Part shown: in pieces, positions 10,740 through 22,498 of the stretch
Layout of the letters: the number at the start of each line of letters is the position of its first letter
Numbering within the stretch: position 1 is the stretch's first letter
Position numbers and translations under genes: made by a program
Notes under the pieces: model-generated
Told to the model about the DNA's origin: nothing
Database searches by the model: none
The model's input: only the letters and a program-made list of their open reading frames with translations
Source: Bigelowiella natans CCMP2755
Lineage: Eukaryota > Cercozoa > Chlorarachniophyceae
NCBI GenBank assembly: GCA_000320545.1
Contig: ADNK01001089.1
Span: 22,501-63,330 of the forward strand
DNA length: 40,830 nucleotides
Direction of reading: 5' to 3'

Positions 10740-11945
10740 AAATGACGACGACACATGGTTTTCATGCACATTTTTTTTAAATCCCCCCCATCTGGCACAA
10801 CTTGCATGCATCACTTAACTCGAAGAAGACCGCAACTTCGAGTGTGCAACGCCTAATCGTGATGACACACCTCCATTACGGACAATCCGTATTTAATATT
10901 TTTGTTTGTTTCTTAGACGACGCGAAGTTCTCCGACAGATACTGCACCTTATCTGCAACGGTCAGAAATCGCTTGCCCCCCACCACTTTACCGTTTCCTA
11001 GACTCTATACCTGATTGTACTTTCTGTTTCGTGGGAACAGTCATAATGTATTTCAACGCCATGTGATCGTTATCGTTCCATCTCCATCATCATCAGCATC
11101 ATAGTCATTGTCATCATCATCATCATCATCCCGTCGTTTCACAATGTACAGGTGGCAGCGAAACTAATTCATAGGATAGCTGAGAACCGACTCGAGCTCC
11201 TCGAGTATTACTCCAAATGCACGGGTTTGAACAAAGAGGCAAAGGAGGTAATACCAATGATAGAACAACTGTTATGGTAGGAATAGACATCATAATCCTC
11301 GCACACATGTACGTGGTGTCTCATACTTGCAATAATAGACGAGAAAGGAGGGAATGAGGAGAGAGAGGAGGAGGGAGGGTAGGGCGGGGATCGCCTTTGG
11401 ACGAAGATGATTTCTATCCGCTTCCTATGCTTCGGTGTTACTGATCGTTGCTTCTCTCGCTCGAGCACAAAAGACAAAAGTAATAAATATATCAGGTGAA
11501 GAACGACAAGCAGTCTGTAATCACCCGTGTGGAATGGGCGAGGGGCCTCCGGGAGATCTTGGGACTGCGAATTCGATTCTTGTTCCTTCAGGAGACTCTG
11601 GGACTGCCTTTGCGTGGTGTTAACGGCAAGAAGAAAGGTGGGAGTATAAAAAAATACACGGGAATCGAGAGTTGTAGTAGTAATAGTAGTAGTAGCCACT
11701 TATATGGGGGACTATCTACGATACAAGTAAGAAAAGTTCAGGTGAGAGCAGGGTATTCATCATCATCATAATCATCATCATCATAATACCACATTTAGGC
11801 AAGATCAACTACATGGGATGGCTGTCCAAATTTGCTCCTTCGAATACCAAGTGAGTAGTGTATGCATGATGATAAAAAGCTTAATTCTCTCCTTTCTCCC
11901 CGTCTCTCTCTCTCTCTCTCTAAGAAATAAGAATCAGGAATGATG

Positions 11946-11982
<37 letters not shown>

Positions 11983-12301
11983 TACTACTACAACAAAAAC
12001 ACCAATACAACACTATGCTATTCTTGGTAGCATTTCGAAGGAGGGAATTAATGCATTCTGCATGCTTTTCATAAGAGGAAAAAATGACTATAATTCATTG
12101 TCCACTCCTTTACAGTATAGCATGCTCCTTGTTACTATCTTCTTTCTTCCAACCGTCTTTTCTCCCTCTCCAGGCTTCTGAAGCTTTCTGTAAAAGAGGG
12201 TGGCGTCAAAATCCAGGAAACCCTCGAAAAGATAACCAATCTTCTCCTTAAACATAGGTAATTCAGTAATGCAACCGTTGTCGTTGAAAGTATAATACAT
12301 G

Positions 12302-12338
<37 letters not shown>

Positions 12339-12506
12339 GTTCTTTCCCCCTCAGCACCGCTGTTTACTGTTTCTTACGTCCTTCTTGTTGTGTCGATTGA
12401 GCTCCTTCCTCCCCTCACCAACTTGCAACAACCTATACTACTAGGGTTGCCGTCAAGTCCATGTTCCGATACTTCGATGCAAATTGTGACGGAAAGGTGG
12501 TGTGCG

Positions 12507-12551
<45 letters not shown>

Positions 12552-13365
12552 CGCGCGCGTAAAGCGCATGCTTGCTTGTCCGACCTTAGAAATATAAGAC
12601 AAGGATCGATTCAACGGGTCGTCGTTGTCTGCATTGTATATTTATTTACGTTTGTATGTTTGTAAGCACAAGCTGCGCATCTTTATCATTCTCCTCCTTC
12701 TCCTCCTCCTCCTGTCATCACAATATTCAGGTATCTCCAGAGGAACTTACCAACGGACTTGTGTGCCTAAGCAAGGTTTGGATCATTCAATGATAATGCA
12801 TGTATGCATGAATGTCTGAATGGAATGCGAACCGGAACATAAAGTTGGTCGTTAGTCATGCTCTCTATCTTTCTCTCCCCCTCTTCTCCCTCTTCCCCTC
12901 TCGCTATCTCGACCACGCATGTAGTATGGTAAACAATCTGAAATTCGTATAAGCTTCTCTCACTCAACTCACCCGTTGTACTCACTACTACACGGAAAGG
13001 TCTACAATGAGGATTTCTCCGAAGAAGAAGTGAAGAAGTTAGTCGCAGAGCTCGACAAGGACGGCGACGCCTCAATCGATTACTCCGAGTTCTGCGAGGC
13101 CTTTTCTGTTGCCAACCCCCAACTAGCTGAGGTAGTAAGTGAGTGATGATGATGATGATGATGATGATGGTGACGATGATAGAGGAGGTGGCGGATCTAG
13201 CCGTTGTGGTTAGCACGGAAAGAAAGGGTTCGTGCGTGGTGTGTGGTCCTACGTTGGTAATAACTTTATTCTTGTTGTTGTTGTTCTTTCTTGCAGGCGA
13301 TTAAGAAAGTGCCTGCTGACACTGTGATGCGAGGATCTGGTTCAAAATTGGAGAAAGTGGTATGA
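7518..13365 (+). CDS. PPEF: IQ/EF-hand Ser/Thr protein phosphatase (PPEF type)
   Basis: Twenty-three GT-AG exons keep one frame over 1,986 bases, giving 661 residues, close to human PPEF proteins. First and last exons are 7518-7619 and 13297-13365. Internal exons include 7862-7888, 8862-8998, 9203-9373, 9470-9577, 9798-9881, 10192-10277, 10605-10694, 11496-11637 and 13000-13131. An IQ motif (VQKLFRGFKDRHKWKRR, residues about 35-51) should bind calmodulin. PPP catalytic motifs follow in order: GDLHG, GDFVDRG, GNHE, VVHGG, LLWSDPG, IRSHE and FSASNYCG. All metal-binding and phosphate-contact residues expected of PP1/PP2B-type enzymes are present. Two canonical EF-hands end the protein (DANCDGKVSPEE and DKDGDASIDYSE), after a degenerate one around residues 445-500. 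Dephosphorylation under calcium control is the family role. Confidence 0.95.
7776..7839. repeat. (CT)n-(CA)n microsatellite in PPEF intron 1
   Basis: A CT run at about 7776-7812 passes directly into a CA run to about 7839, ending 23 bases before the 27-base second PPEF exon. The pyrimidine-rich run probably contributes to the splice-acceptor tract. Confidence 0.9.
9577..9660. repeat. (GTA/GTT/GTG)n trinucleotide tract in a PPEF intron
   Basis: The tract begins at the splice donor itself: exon 10 ends at 9577 and the intron opens GTAGTAGTAG. Donor-like GTAGTA units are therefore repeated many times, which may allow several donor choices. Confidence 0.75.
10042..10082. repeat. (CT)n microsatellite in a PPEF intron
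   Basis: A CT dinucleotide run of about 38 bases, 110 bases upstream of the exon starting at 10192, in an otherwise pyrimidine-rich intron. Confidence 0.9.
12304..12340. repeat. (CGT)n tract in a PPEF intron
   Basis: About twelve CGT units. Minus-strand translation gives a poly-Thr ORF that is only a shadow. Confidence 0.85.
12511..12560. repeat. (GT)n-(GC)n alternating tract
   Basis: A GT run at about 12511-12542 passes straight into an alternating GC run to about 12559, inside the PPEF intron after EF-hand 1. Alternating purine-pyrimidine sequence of this type can adopt Z-DNA. Confidence 0.85.
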
Positions 13366-14916
13366 TGTGTCGTGTTTGTATATTTGATAGTTCATGTATG
13401 CTGTAATCGTGGAAAAAACCGAGATGAAAGACGAAAACGTGGTTTGCACTACTGTACTCTCCTCTCCTCCCTCCCTGCATCTTCATGCTTCTTGCACTTT
13501 TTCTGTGGGAGGAGGAAATATGCCGTAGTAGTAAATCCCTCTACCTTCCTTGTTTTGGGCATCATAAATTGTGTGTGCTGTATTTTGGTGACTGTTCCTT
13601 TACTTTTGTTGTTGGGCATCTTTTGGTGGTGTGTCTCGATGATGATGGGGCTGACGGTGGTGCTGGTGGTGTCGTGTTGGGTGGGTTGGCGGGATACGAC
13701 GGACCTTTCCCGTTTCCTACCAACCAATGACATATCTCCTTGCGGTTATAGCCTTATTCTCTCTATCGCGGAGAGTCTAAGCTATCCCTGAGGGGAACTC
13801 GTAGAGCACGACAGAGCTCACCGCGATAGTATTGAGAACAACCATAACAACAAACCCCCCTTGTCGTCTGTGATCGGGTCAAGAAAGGGAGGGGAGTGGA
13901 GTGGTGGTGTTCTTCTCATGTAGGAGAGGGACGAGCCAATCTAAACCTCATGAGTTGCCTTTTCTTCCTCCCCTCCCCCTAATACTTCCTCCTTCCTCTC
14001 CTCCAACGTACAGAATTCAAAACGAGGCGTGAGGGTGTCGCGCTTGAATAGCGTGAATCCTGAATCACAATGAGCCTGCAGGATATAATATACTGATAAC
14101 AATATTGATGATCATACGGCTGTTCTCGGCAGCACTCGGAAAATAAAAGATCTGACTACAAACTACTTAAACGGGTTGTTCTATGATGAGATGTGATGAG
14201 ATTCTATGACTTTTCTGCCAACATATGGAGATCTGGAAGCATAAAACAATATACTAATCGTGTACGTGCTCTATTTTTGTTGATATTACGTGAACGAAAT
14301 TCACATAATTATATTCCACTAATGGTCTTCAATGCGTACATGCACAACGTGAGAGTGACCGCTAGGTACTGTATTGAGTCATACACGCGTAATTCTATAT
14401 ATCTATCTAGCTATCTGCAAACACCATTAGTACGCTAGCATATCCAGATACATAGCAATGAGTACGGCTAGGCTGCAATAAAATGGCTGCATGCTTCCCA
14501 ATAATAAGCCGCAGGGCTCTGCTATAGCTCTTTCTTTGCGGGAGTTCAATTTGGACACATCAACCTAGGGAATGTGCGAATCGAATAGTACGTGCAGTGA
14601 ACTCCAATAGCTTTCCAATGTCAGTTAGCAGTACATGCGCGACGTGGCTGCGACATACATCTGGATGTGTGCATGTAAGTCGTATGTATACATGAGACCG
14701 CTGTTTTGCACAGAGCTACATTAGGATGACTATTGAACACATTTAATCACTTCATTACACCCGTCTCATGAAATCGCTATAATATGAACAGCTGCCTGCG
14801 ACGATGGCTAGATGGCTTTACTAGTTTTATCTAATGATAATGTTCGCGTCTTAAGGTCGTTGATGACTGAATTTTATCATATCGATTCAATGTAAGCTAG
14901 GCATCATCCTCGCCGA
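13366..14916. other. Long convergent spacer with a 9-bp inverted repeat
   Basis: No exon with family features is found. At 13763-13771 CTATCGCGG is matched by CCGCGATAG at 13821-13829, framing a 49-base loop that holds GC-rich words such as CCCTGAGGGG. No tRNA A or B box is visible. The rest, from 14100 to 14900, is AT-rich and featureless apart from short CTAG/TAGC repeats. Confidence 0.5.
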
Positions 14917-16194
14917 TTAGTGTTGCTGCTGAAGATATACTACTAGGGACAGTAGTAAGACAATCGCATCGAAGGTTAATCTCTGAAACAATGGTTTTGA
15001 GACACCAAATATTTTTTCTTTCATTGCGGCGCGGCGACGGGTGTAAGTAAGAGTTTTAAATTTTCCAGAGTGATCCTCACCTAGAGCTTTGACCACTCCC
15101 TCCAAATGCGCTCGTCCTACGACACCGACTACGCATTTGCAGCCATTCACAGCCATGGATGACTTCATAGTTAAACTAAGAAAGATATCTCTCTCCGTGA
15201 TCAGCGGCAATAGAAGATTCGGAATATACTCTTGTAGCTTCATTTCATATTGCTGAAGTATATCTTTCCCCTCATCAGATAATGCTGTTGATATTGTGTC
15301 CATGATCTCATTTTTACCGGCTGCCTTGATTTGCTGAACACTTTCCAGGATGAGCACAATCAGCTTCTTTCGCTCGGCCCATGTCATAGCTTCCCAGGCC
15401 CTTTCTAGTGTGATTTCAATAGGCCTATCCCCCAATACAATTTGAGCTCCTACATCCTCTGCCGCACGCCTTGCTGCTCTGAAATCAACCCCTGACTTAC
15501 TCATTATTTCGACCGATTCAGGAGAGGTTTGTGCCATCAATGAGCGAAGAACTAGAGCCGGAAATCCTCCCAGCTTAAGTGACCTTTGGAGTGCTGCTTG
15601 GAAATTATTTCCAGACATGCTCAGGGAGTTAATACGCATACCATTGGCTGACTGATCTCCTCCCTCCGTGGTGCCTTCATCATCAATGTATAGAGTTGCA
15701 GATCGGCTCCTGCACAGCTCCACCACGACGTTATCAGGATCTACTGTCCTTATCACGCGTGCCACATCTTTTGCTGACTGGTCCGACACGTGTGCAGTAC
15801 CAATAATATATATTTCTTCTGGTTCAACGTGGCCAGAGGAAGTTTTGGAGTTGTGGCCAGATCCACGAGCGCCAGGAGCCATTTGATTCGTGCTTCGTCT
15901 CCAGATCCTAAGAACGCCACGGTCCACCAAATCCTGAAGATCCTTCAAGTGAGACGGTAGAATTTTGGTAGAATCTTGTTTCTCCTCTAGATACTCATTC
16001 TTCGATGGGTAGTCCGACATTGTAGACTTTACAACTGGCATCCGTAGTGGCGGTGGACACGTCGCCTGTTTCTTGTTGTTGGACGTTTTACGAGCATTTC
16101 GGTAAAGTAGATGTCGATGAGGAAGGCGGCTTCGAAAACCATCTAGCGCAATAATGAGTAAAGAGAAGAGAGTAAAAGATAAAATTGTGCGCAT
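14917..16194 (-). CDS. TraB/PrgY (GumN) family protein with plastid-type leader
   Basis: An intronless ORF of 425 residues. The fold markers of the TraB family appear in order: YIIGTAHVSDQSAKDV (GTAHVS motif), VVVELCRSR (catalytic-type Glu), a central helical region (ALVLRSLMA, QIVLGDRPIEITL, WAERKKLIVLILESVQ), and CVVGVVGRAHLEGV (GxxH motif). A C-terminal hydrophobic helix, LTFDAIVLLLSLVVYLQ, could anchor it in a membrane, as in animal TRABD and plant TRB proteins. The N-terminus has a signal peptide (SFTLFSLLIIALDG) followed by F and a basic, Ser/Arg-rich stretch. That is the two-part layout of plastid-targeted proteins in secondary red algae; an endomembrane location is the alternative. 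The family's biochemical role is not settled, though a metalloprotease-like activity has been proposed. Confidence 0.88.
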   Translation of the reverse strand: MRTILSFTLFSLLIIALDGFRSRLPHRHLLYRNARKTSNNKKQATCPPPLRMPVVKSTMSDYPSKNEYLEEKQDSTKILPSHLKDLQDLVDRGVLRIWRRSTNQMAPGARGSGHNSKTSSGHVEPEEIYIIGTAHVSDQSAKDVARVIRTVDPDNVVVELCRSRSATLYIDDEGTTEGGDQSANGMRINSLSMSGNNFQAALQRSLKLGGFPALVLRSLMAQTSPESVEIMSKSGVDFRAARRAAEDVGAQIVLGDRPIEITLERAWEAMTWAERKKLIVLILESVQQIKAAGKNEIMDTISTALSDEGKDILQQYEMKLQEYIPNLLLPLITERDIFLSLTMKSSMAVNGCKCVVGVVGRAHLEGVVKALGEDHSGKFKTLTYTRRRAAMKEKIFGVSKPLFQRLTFDAIVLLLSLVVYLQQQH

Positions 16195-16806
16195 TCCCCC
16201 CCCCGGCTCCCTCCTTGTAGCCAGCCGAGGTGGCGAGGAGCGCCAAAAGAAATGGTCCCAACTCGTCGTTCAAAAACCGCATGAATTTGGCCCTTGCGAC
16301 ATCGCAATGACTCTGAATTCTGTGTTGTCCAGTCGCAGTGTGTTAATGCGCTTGTGCTTCACTTAGAATTTTTCCCCCACGTTTTGTGTAGGACGACAGG
16401 GCGGTTTCAAAGGCCAGCTATTTAACGGCTTATCGGACAAATGAGGCCCCGTTTACAAGCTACTACCTACTACCTGATCGGAGAGCGACTACGACGACAG
16501 AAGAACAGATCTCGGGTCGCCGTGCGGGGAGGGCGGATTTTTCCACTAAAATCCCTTGTCCGTGTGCACCCTAGGAAATTTGCGCAAAGTAGGAGCGTCG
16601 GAACGAGCGAATTTGCATGTTTGCAAAATTTCGTTTGCACCGTTGAAAATTTGCGTAGGTCGTGTCTCATTCATTCATTCATTCATTTATGCCTTCATCC
16701 CACTGGATTGATAGGCTCCTGCGTAGTTGGTATAGCGAGGCCAAAAGGAAGTAGGCGTGCTGCCGGCTACAAGCTGCAGTGGCCAGTAGGCTTCTGAGAA
16801 GTGACT
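16195..16806. promoter_or_regulatory. Divergent spacer between the TraB and two-helix genes
   Basis: About 610 bases with two divergent start codons at the edges. A short (ATTC)n run lies at about 16668-16686. No exon is recognised. The 118-codon ORF at 16441-16797 has no family features and no good splice or start context. Confidence 0.4.
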
Positions 16807-18347
16807 ATGGAACGCATAGCTCATTTTTGTGCATCTGTAAGTGTCTGCGCGATGGGGTTATGGTTTATTACTACATCTGTTCTTGCCCATGTGACTGTTG
16901 TTTTACTTTTTAGAATGCTTGCAGTACAAGTTTTCGCCAAAGCTTCCTTCTGGACGGCCGCAAAGAGAAGTTTATATTCTGGAGTTTGCTGGGATGCTCC
17001 CTTCTGCTGATATTGGGAAATCTTTACGTGAACTTTCTTACTATCAAAGAAGCATACTCCAGCCCGGGAACCATCGTGAGCACTGAATTCCTAACGGAGT
17101 ACCAAGAGTTCGGCACACTATTGTGTATGCGCAAGATGGGATTTGCACGTGAATGCCCCAATCCCGACCTGCCGTTTGCAAGCCCAGACGGGAACGTTTA
17201 CATTGGTGCTTCACGACAGATGATACGTCTCAACACCACTCGCACAGAAATCAACGTCTTCGACGATATACCCACAATCGAAATGGAAAAAAGCTTTCCG
17301 GGTACTTTGGGATACCTCCTCAAAACGTGCTGGAAGCTGGATCCATTCTCCAGCACAAAGGGGGCTCGCTACGAGCTATCGAAGGACTACAACAAGGCCC
17401 TTTTGACACCCGAAGTGCTACAGTTCAACCTCGGTTGGATAAATGGTAGCTCAAGATTCCAGCGTAATTCACCATGTACTCGAATGTACCTCATCGCCTA
17501 CAGCAATGGTGTAGATGATATAGAGTCGAGGATGAACGACGAAGCGAATACAGCCGTCCCGGTTGATGTATGGAACACACTCGTGCAGAGCCAGCCGAAA
17601 GTGAAGAAAACAATAAAACTAGATGGAACTGTCACCCATCGAATCCAGCTCGAAACAATGGCCGTTTCGTCGTTACAGGTAGAAATCAATTTGAAATTGA
17701 GCATTTCTCTTATTCGGGTGTCCAAAGAGTTACGAATGATTTCAGGTAAACGACGAAGTCCTTGGTAACGGTGAGGTGCGGCAGAGATATAAGAAGGATA
17801 TGAAGTTTTCGCTCATGATGTTCAGTCCCAGTGGTTTTGATTGGCAAGTAGAGGTTGAGCATCCATCACTCCATTTCTGTATCTCTTTATTTTATACTCG
17901 TGCGTTTTGTTTTGAAAAATGGTATTTTTTTTGTGGTGGTATTGTATCTTTCTCCCGCAGACGCTCACAGAGAGGCTCACATACACGTGGATGGACTTCC
18001 TTTCGTCATTCTTCGCCTTCCTCACAATCATCACCGGTATTATCGGTTGGTTTTTCCCAAGGGATCCTTACACAGGCAGAGTGTTCTTCCAGTTTGGTTT
18101 CCGCAACGAAACGCTAAAGACGCACTTTACTCAAGCTGTCCCTATGCTGAATAAGGACTGGGACCAAAGCGAATTTATTGCGCAGCCTCAAGGAAATGTT
18201 GTCCAGGGTGGAGTCCAGAGTATATGTAGCGTCCAACGAGTAAACACCCGAAGCGGCGTGCGAGGTGTGAGGTCAAGGTCAAGAGGAAGGCATTCAGTTC
18301 AAGGAGCATCCGGAGCATCCTTTAGCAGAACTTCAATATGTCTGTGA
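16807..18347 (+). CDS. Unassigned two-helix membrane protein with large ectodomain
   Basis: Exons 16807-16836, 16914-17678, 17746-17847 and 17961-18347 join to 427 residues. One membrane helix lies at about residues 30-48 (FIFWSLLGCSLLLILG), followed by about 240 residues with scattered Cys and N-glycosylation sequons (NTT, NGS). A second helix lies at about 307-328 (FLSSFFAFLTIITGIIGWFF). The tail ends in an Arg/Ser-rich segment (RSRSRGRHS). Short N-terminus, extracytoplasmic domain, second helix and cytosolic tail is the topology of P2X channels and also of TMEM231 or ERV41/46-type cargo receptors. The diagnostic motifs of those families are not visible, so no function is given. The exon structure is well supported because all junctions keep phase. 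Confidence 0.72.
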
Positions 18348-19613
18348 TCAGAACCTCTTGGACACCGCGAGTATCAGAGGCAGGCCTGTTGTCGAGATCA
18401 CAAGGCGTTGACGAGAAGGAATCTGAACTCCCCGACTGTCACCAGAATTCAGTTCTGGTCGTATGCATGTTAGATCCTCATTGTTGTGATGAATTCAATT
18501 AGCTCTCCATGTGGAGGTCACGTAGGTCTGGGTGTCATTGGTGCCTCATCTTCTTCCCTTTTTCACTAGTCAAGTTGCATATCTAGCATGGCGCGACTTG
18601 TCTCATCATTGTGCAGTTCCTAGTCATTGTTGCTACTAGGCTAATCGCGCACTCCTATTGTCGGAAGCTCTGCCGCAGCCCAGCCTTGTGAAGTCCTCAT
18701 GCTATTGTGCATGCCCACTGGGTGCGCGCACACGTTCTGCGTAGTCACTGCATGTGATCAATTGTCATGATTGCCTAGACGACGAGCACACGCGCGACAA
18801 ATGCTCGAGACTAGTTTGCAAAAGGCGACCCTAACTAGCCATTCCATGCGATGCATTGGCGCCCTCATCGCCGCGCATGTGGACGTGCACAATTACATCA
18901 CCACACATCAGCCGTACTAGTGTGTTAGCTCCATCTAGTGCCATGCAGAGACTCTCTTTCCTTTGCGTGTTGCTCGCCTGCGCAAGACGAGGCGATGCTT
19001 TTTCAACAATCTTTTAATTGCTATAACTTTATTTCCATTATCAGAGTCTGTCACATCGGGTCGTCTAGATTGTGTTGAGCCACACGTGCGCTCGACAGCA
19101 CTCCCTAAGGGCAGCGGGTGGTTAGCGCTGGACAGAGCGGTGCGTGCACAAGGAGTCAAATGTGAACTTGAGTGGTTATTGTTGCCTCAGTACACACTCG
19201 AGCAATTCCTGGCAAGCGTGCACTTGTTGCGCATGATGCACAAGCACATCATCGAGGTTAGATGAAGCGGCATGCATTTGTTGGTATCGATTCTTCGATC
19301 ATGACCTGTTCACGCTAGGCGGCATGTATCAACTATGAAGCAATGTTTAGGTGATTAACAATAATTATACGTTATCATCATTCACATAACGTGAAGGTGT
19401 AACATGTGACTATGTAGAATTAGCTAAGTGATCAACACTGGTAATAACTACCGCAGGTGGTTAAGATTTGGCTGCAAGATAGCATATAAGCCAACACGCT
19501 CGGCATATATCTAATTTTTAATAATCTGAATAAGGATTTAATATCAAAATAAGGCGTCCTGCGACTGCGCTGTGGATTAAGTGCTCAGCAGCGGTATGAA
19601 GCTATATTCTGAA
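18348..19613. other. Convergent spacer with no supported gene
   Basis: A stretch without long microsatellites, of mixed composition and rich in GCATG, TGCGC and CACACG words. ORFs overlap on both strands at 18935-19265, but neither has family features or splice support. A small hairpin, ACCAGAA/TTCTGGT, lies at 18441-18459. An old repeat or dispersed element is possible. Confidence 0.35.
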
Positions 19614-20946
19614 TTATCTGGGATAAGTTCTCGGATATCGCGCTGCCCAGAGAAATAGGTGTGGACGAGCTGTGGGACGAGAAAAAGTAGAGCAATGAGA
19701 TGAGTATCCAATGGATGGCGTTTACGTTAAAGCCAACACACACACACATACACACACAAATGTAATTCAATGCAAAACAATATGTTATGTTATATGCGTC
19801 TGTGTGAGTACGTGTGAGATCAACATTTCAAGGAGTAGTGCGTGTAGTAGGCTGCTGCTTCTACTACCATTTCTACTTCGGAGTCAATATAGTGCGGCCC
19901 CTTATTAGTGTCTGTACCGCCATATTGCCTGTTTTAATTATGATGATGCTGATGATGCTCATGACAACGATGATGATGATGATGAGAAAGTAAAGAAAGT
20001 GATCTTGCCATATCCAACCGTTTGCGATGAGTACACCTACACGCAGTCTCCATGTACGACAATATTCTCCACTTCTTCAGCTATTTACTGTGCGTTTCCT
20101 TATCTCCTCTCTTTGTTGTCGGTTCCCATATTTTTCAGTCGTTGCTGTTATTGTTTGTTGTTGTTGTTGTGGATTTTCTATTCTCTCCTCCTCCCCCTCC
20201 TTCTCTTCTTCTTCTTCTTCTTCTTCTTCTTCTTCTGCCGACCACTAGATATTATTACTGCCATACGTGGGCAAACACTTGGTCTTGGTGAAAAATGGAA
20301 GTAGCACATTTGAAGGATCGCTGCTCGAGTCTACTTCAATCTTGGCCTGAAAACGTAAGAAGGCGGATACAATGTCATACGCAATGCGATCTGATGACGT
20401 CTCCTCTACTACCCGATGGTATATAATTGACACGCCCCTCGTAATAGAGAGGGTATTATTATTATTAATATTATTAATATTATCATCATCATATAATTGA
20501 TATGCTCCTCGTAATAAACCAATGGGCGAATGAAGTCATATGGACTATCTCGCATCTCATCTTTGTGAATTGGCCACCTGGGTCCTTTTCGTAAGGACCT
20601 TCTTCAACACGGCCCAAAGCATGGAGAACATCCTTGGAGCTCTCACCACAGAAGCAATACCTGCGAAGAGAACATTAGCAAAACCAGAAGAAGAAGAAGA
20701 AGAAGAAGAAGAAGAAGACAAACGAGGAGGATGAGGAGGAGAGGAGGAGGAGGAGAGGAGGGGGGGAGAATGTGATAAATTCACAATCAGATTCGGGATA
20801 TATAGGTATAGCGCATGCCGTGTCATCAGGGGGCAAAGACCATCAAAGTTCCTTTACGTATCGTCGTTGGGATTTGTGCTGAAAACTCTTCTCACGGCAT
20901 TTAAATCAATGATATTGTTGTATTTAGTGATGAGTCGCTGCTGCTG

Positions 20947-20977
<31 letters not shown>

Positions 20978-21249
20978 CAGTAGTACCCAAGTTCTCTGGA
21001 TAACACACTTGCACAACTGCGCTGCTCGCGGTGAAAATCTGTGAAAGAGAAAGAGAGAGGGAGGAGGGGGGAGAGAGGGGGAGAGAGAGAGGAAGAGACA
21101 ATGAGAGGAAGAAAACTATTCTAGATGGTATCATTTCTCACTCCCCCTCTTTATTATGTGTTTGTATCTTTCTCTTCCTCCTCTTGCGCTCCTTCTCCTC
21201 CCTCTTTTTTCAAAATAATGGAAGTATGAGAGCTATATATTACATGTGG

Positions 21250-21283
<34 letters not shown>

Positions 21284-21502
21284 ACTTGCTTGAGCTTATG
21301 GTCCAACAGTGTGTAAACACCCACGTCCTTCATATCGATAAGCTGATTGGTGAAACCAGCAAGAAATGGGAGAGACAGGATGCAGAAGAGGGAGGAGGAG
21401 TTGGAGGAGGAGGAGGAGGAGGAGGAGGAGAAGGTGTAAACAAATAGGTTATTTAAACAACACGCACATGCACACGCATATGGACGCATGCTCTCCCTCC
21501 CC

Positions 21503-21544
<42 letters not shown>

Positions 21545-21948
21545 CACGCGCACACTCATCTTCTATGTCGTAGTTGTCTGATCATCACTCTTTTGACACA
21601 TACCAAATCACTGTCACGTGGAAGGTTTGTTATCGTCATTTTGTTATTGTAACATGGAAGATAAAATACACTGATATCGGAAGGAGGGGGGGGGGGGAGG
21701 GAGGGGGGCTAGTTTGTACAGACAGGATGCGCCCGCCATTCGATCTTGCCAAATACCTAAGCAACACAGGGATATGCGTGGATGCATTAGTAATATTCAG
21801 TAAATGCTAGGGAGGGATCATACGAAGAGTGATGGGAAATCTTCGACGAATTATTACTGAGAAGAGTACCGATAGGAATTTAGTTTTTGGATGCGAGTAG
21901 TTATATGAACTCTCTCTATCTCTCTCTCTCTCTTACACGCACATAGAC

Positions 21949-21979
<31 letters not shown>

Positions 21980-22463
21980 GGTTGCGAATCAACATATGTT
22001 GCAAATAATAACCCGAGATGCCGCTGGACTAAGAATGCGCTGCATAATTTCGTTAAACATGATCTCCAGCTTCATTATCTGACGACAAACGATAGAAGAG
22101 AAGATGATGATCCATCATTCGTTCAAGATTGTGTGATGACGAGGAGGAGGAGGAGGAGGAGGAGGAGGGGGAGGAGGAGGGGGTACTAGGGACTGTGCTA
22201 ATAAGAATGGAGTATGAAGAAAGGCGGAAAGCGACGAAGAAGAAGAAGAGACAAGAGGAGGAAGGAGATTGGGGGGCGAAGGGACATAACAGCTGTAGAG
22301 GATGGCATGATGAGTAGATAAGAACAACTACAACATACTTACGTCTTCGAGCGTGAAGTTTTGCAATGTCTTCGCCGTTTGTACCAGCCCCAACGGTCGG
22401 ATCATTGTCAGCCACCTGGACGGTGGTGGTGGTGGTGGTGATGGTGATGATGATGATAACGAT

Positions 22464-22498
<35 letters not shown>

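Noticed and set aside
11208-11699. 163-codon minus-strand ORF
   Set aside because: Antisense to two PPEF exons and repeat sequence.
12767-13216. 149-codon minus-strand ORF
   Set aside because: Lies antisense to the second EF-hand exon, and includes translated repeats.
13763-13829. tRNA gene
   Set aside because: The inverted repeat is tempting, but there is no A box, B box or anticodon arm.
16807-18347. P2X receptor call
   Set aside because: Topology fits, but the conserved P2X Cys spacing and the YxxxK motif after the second helix are not visible.
18935-19265. Overlapping ORFs on both strands
   Set aside because: Neither has motifs, splice junctions or a start context that sets it apart.
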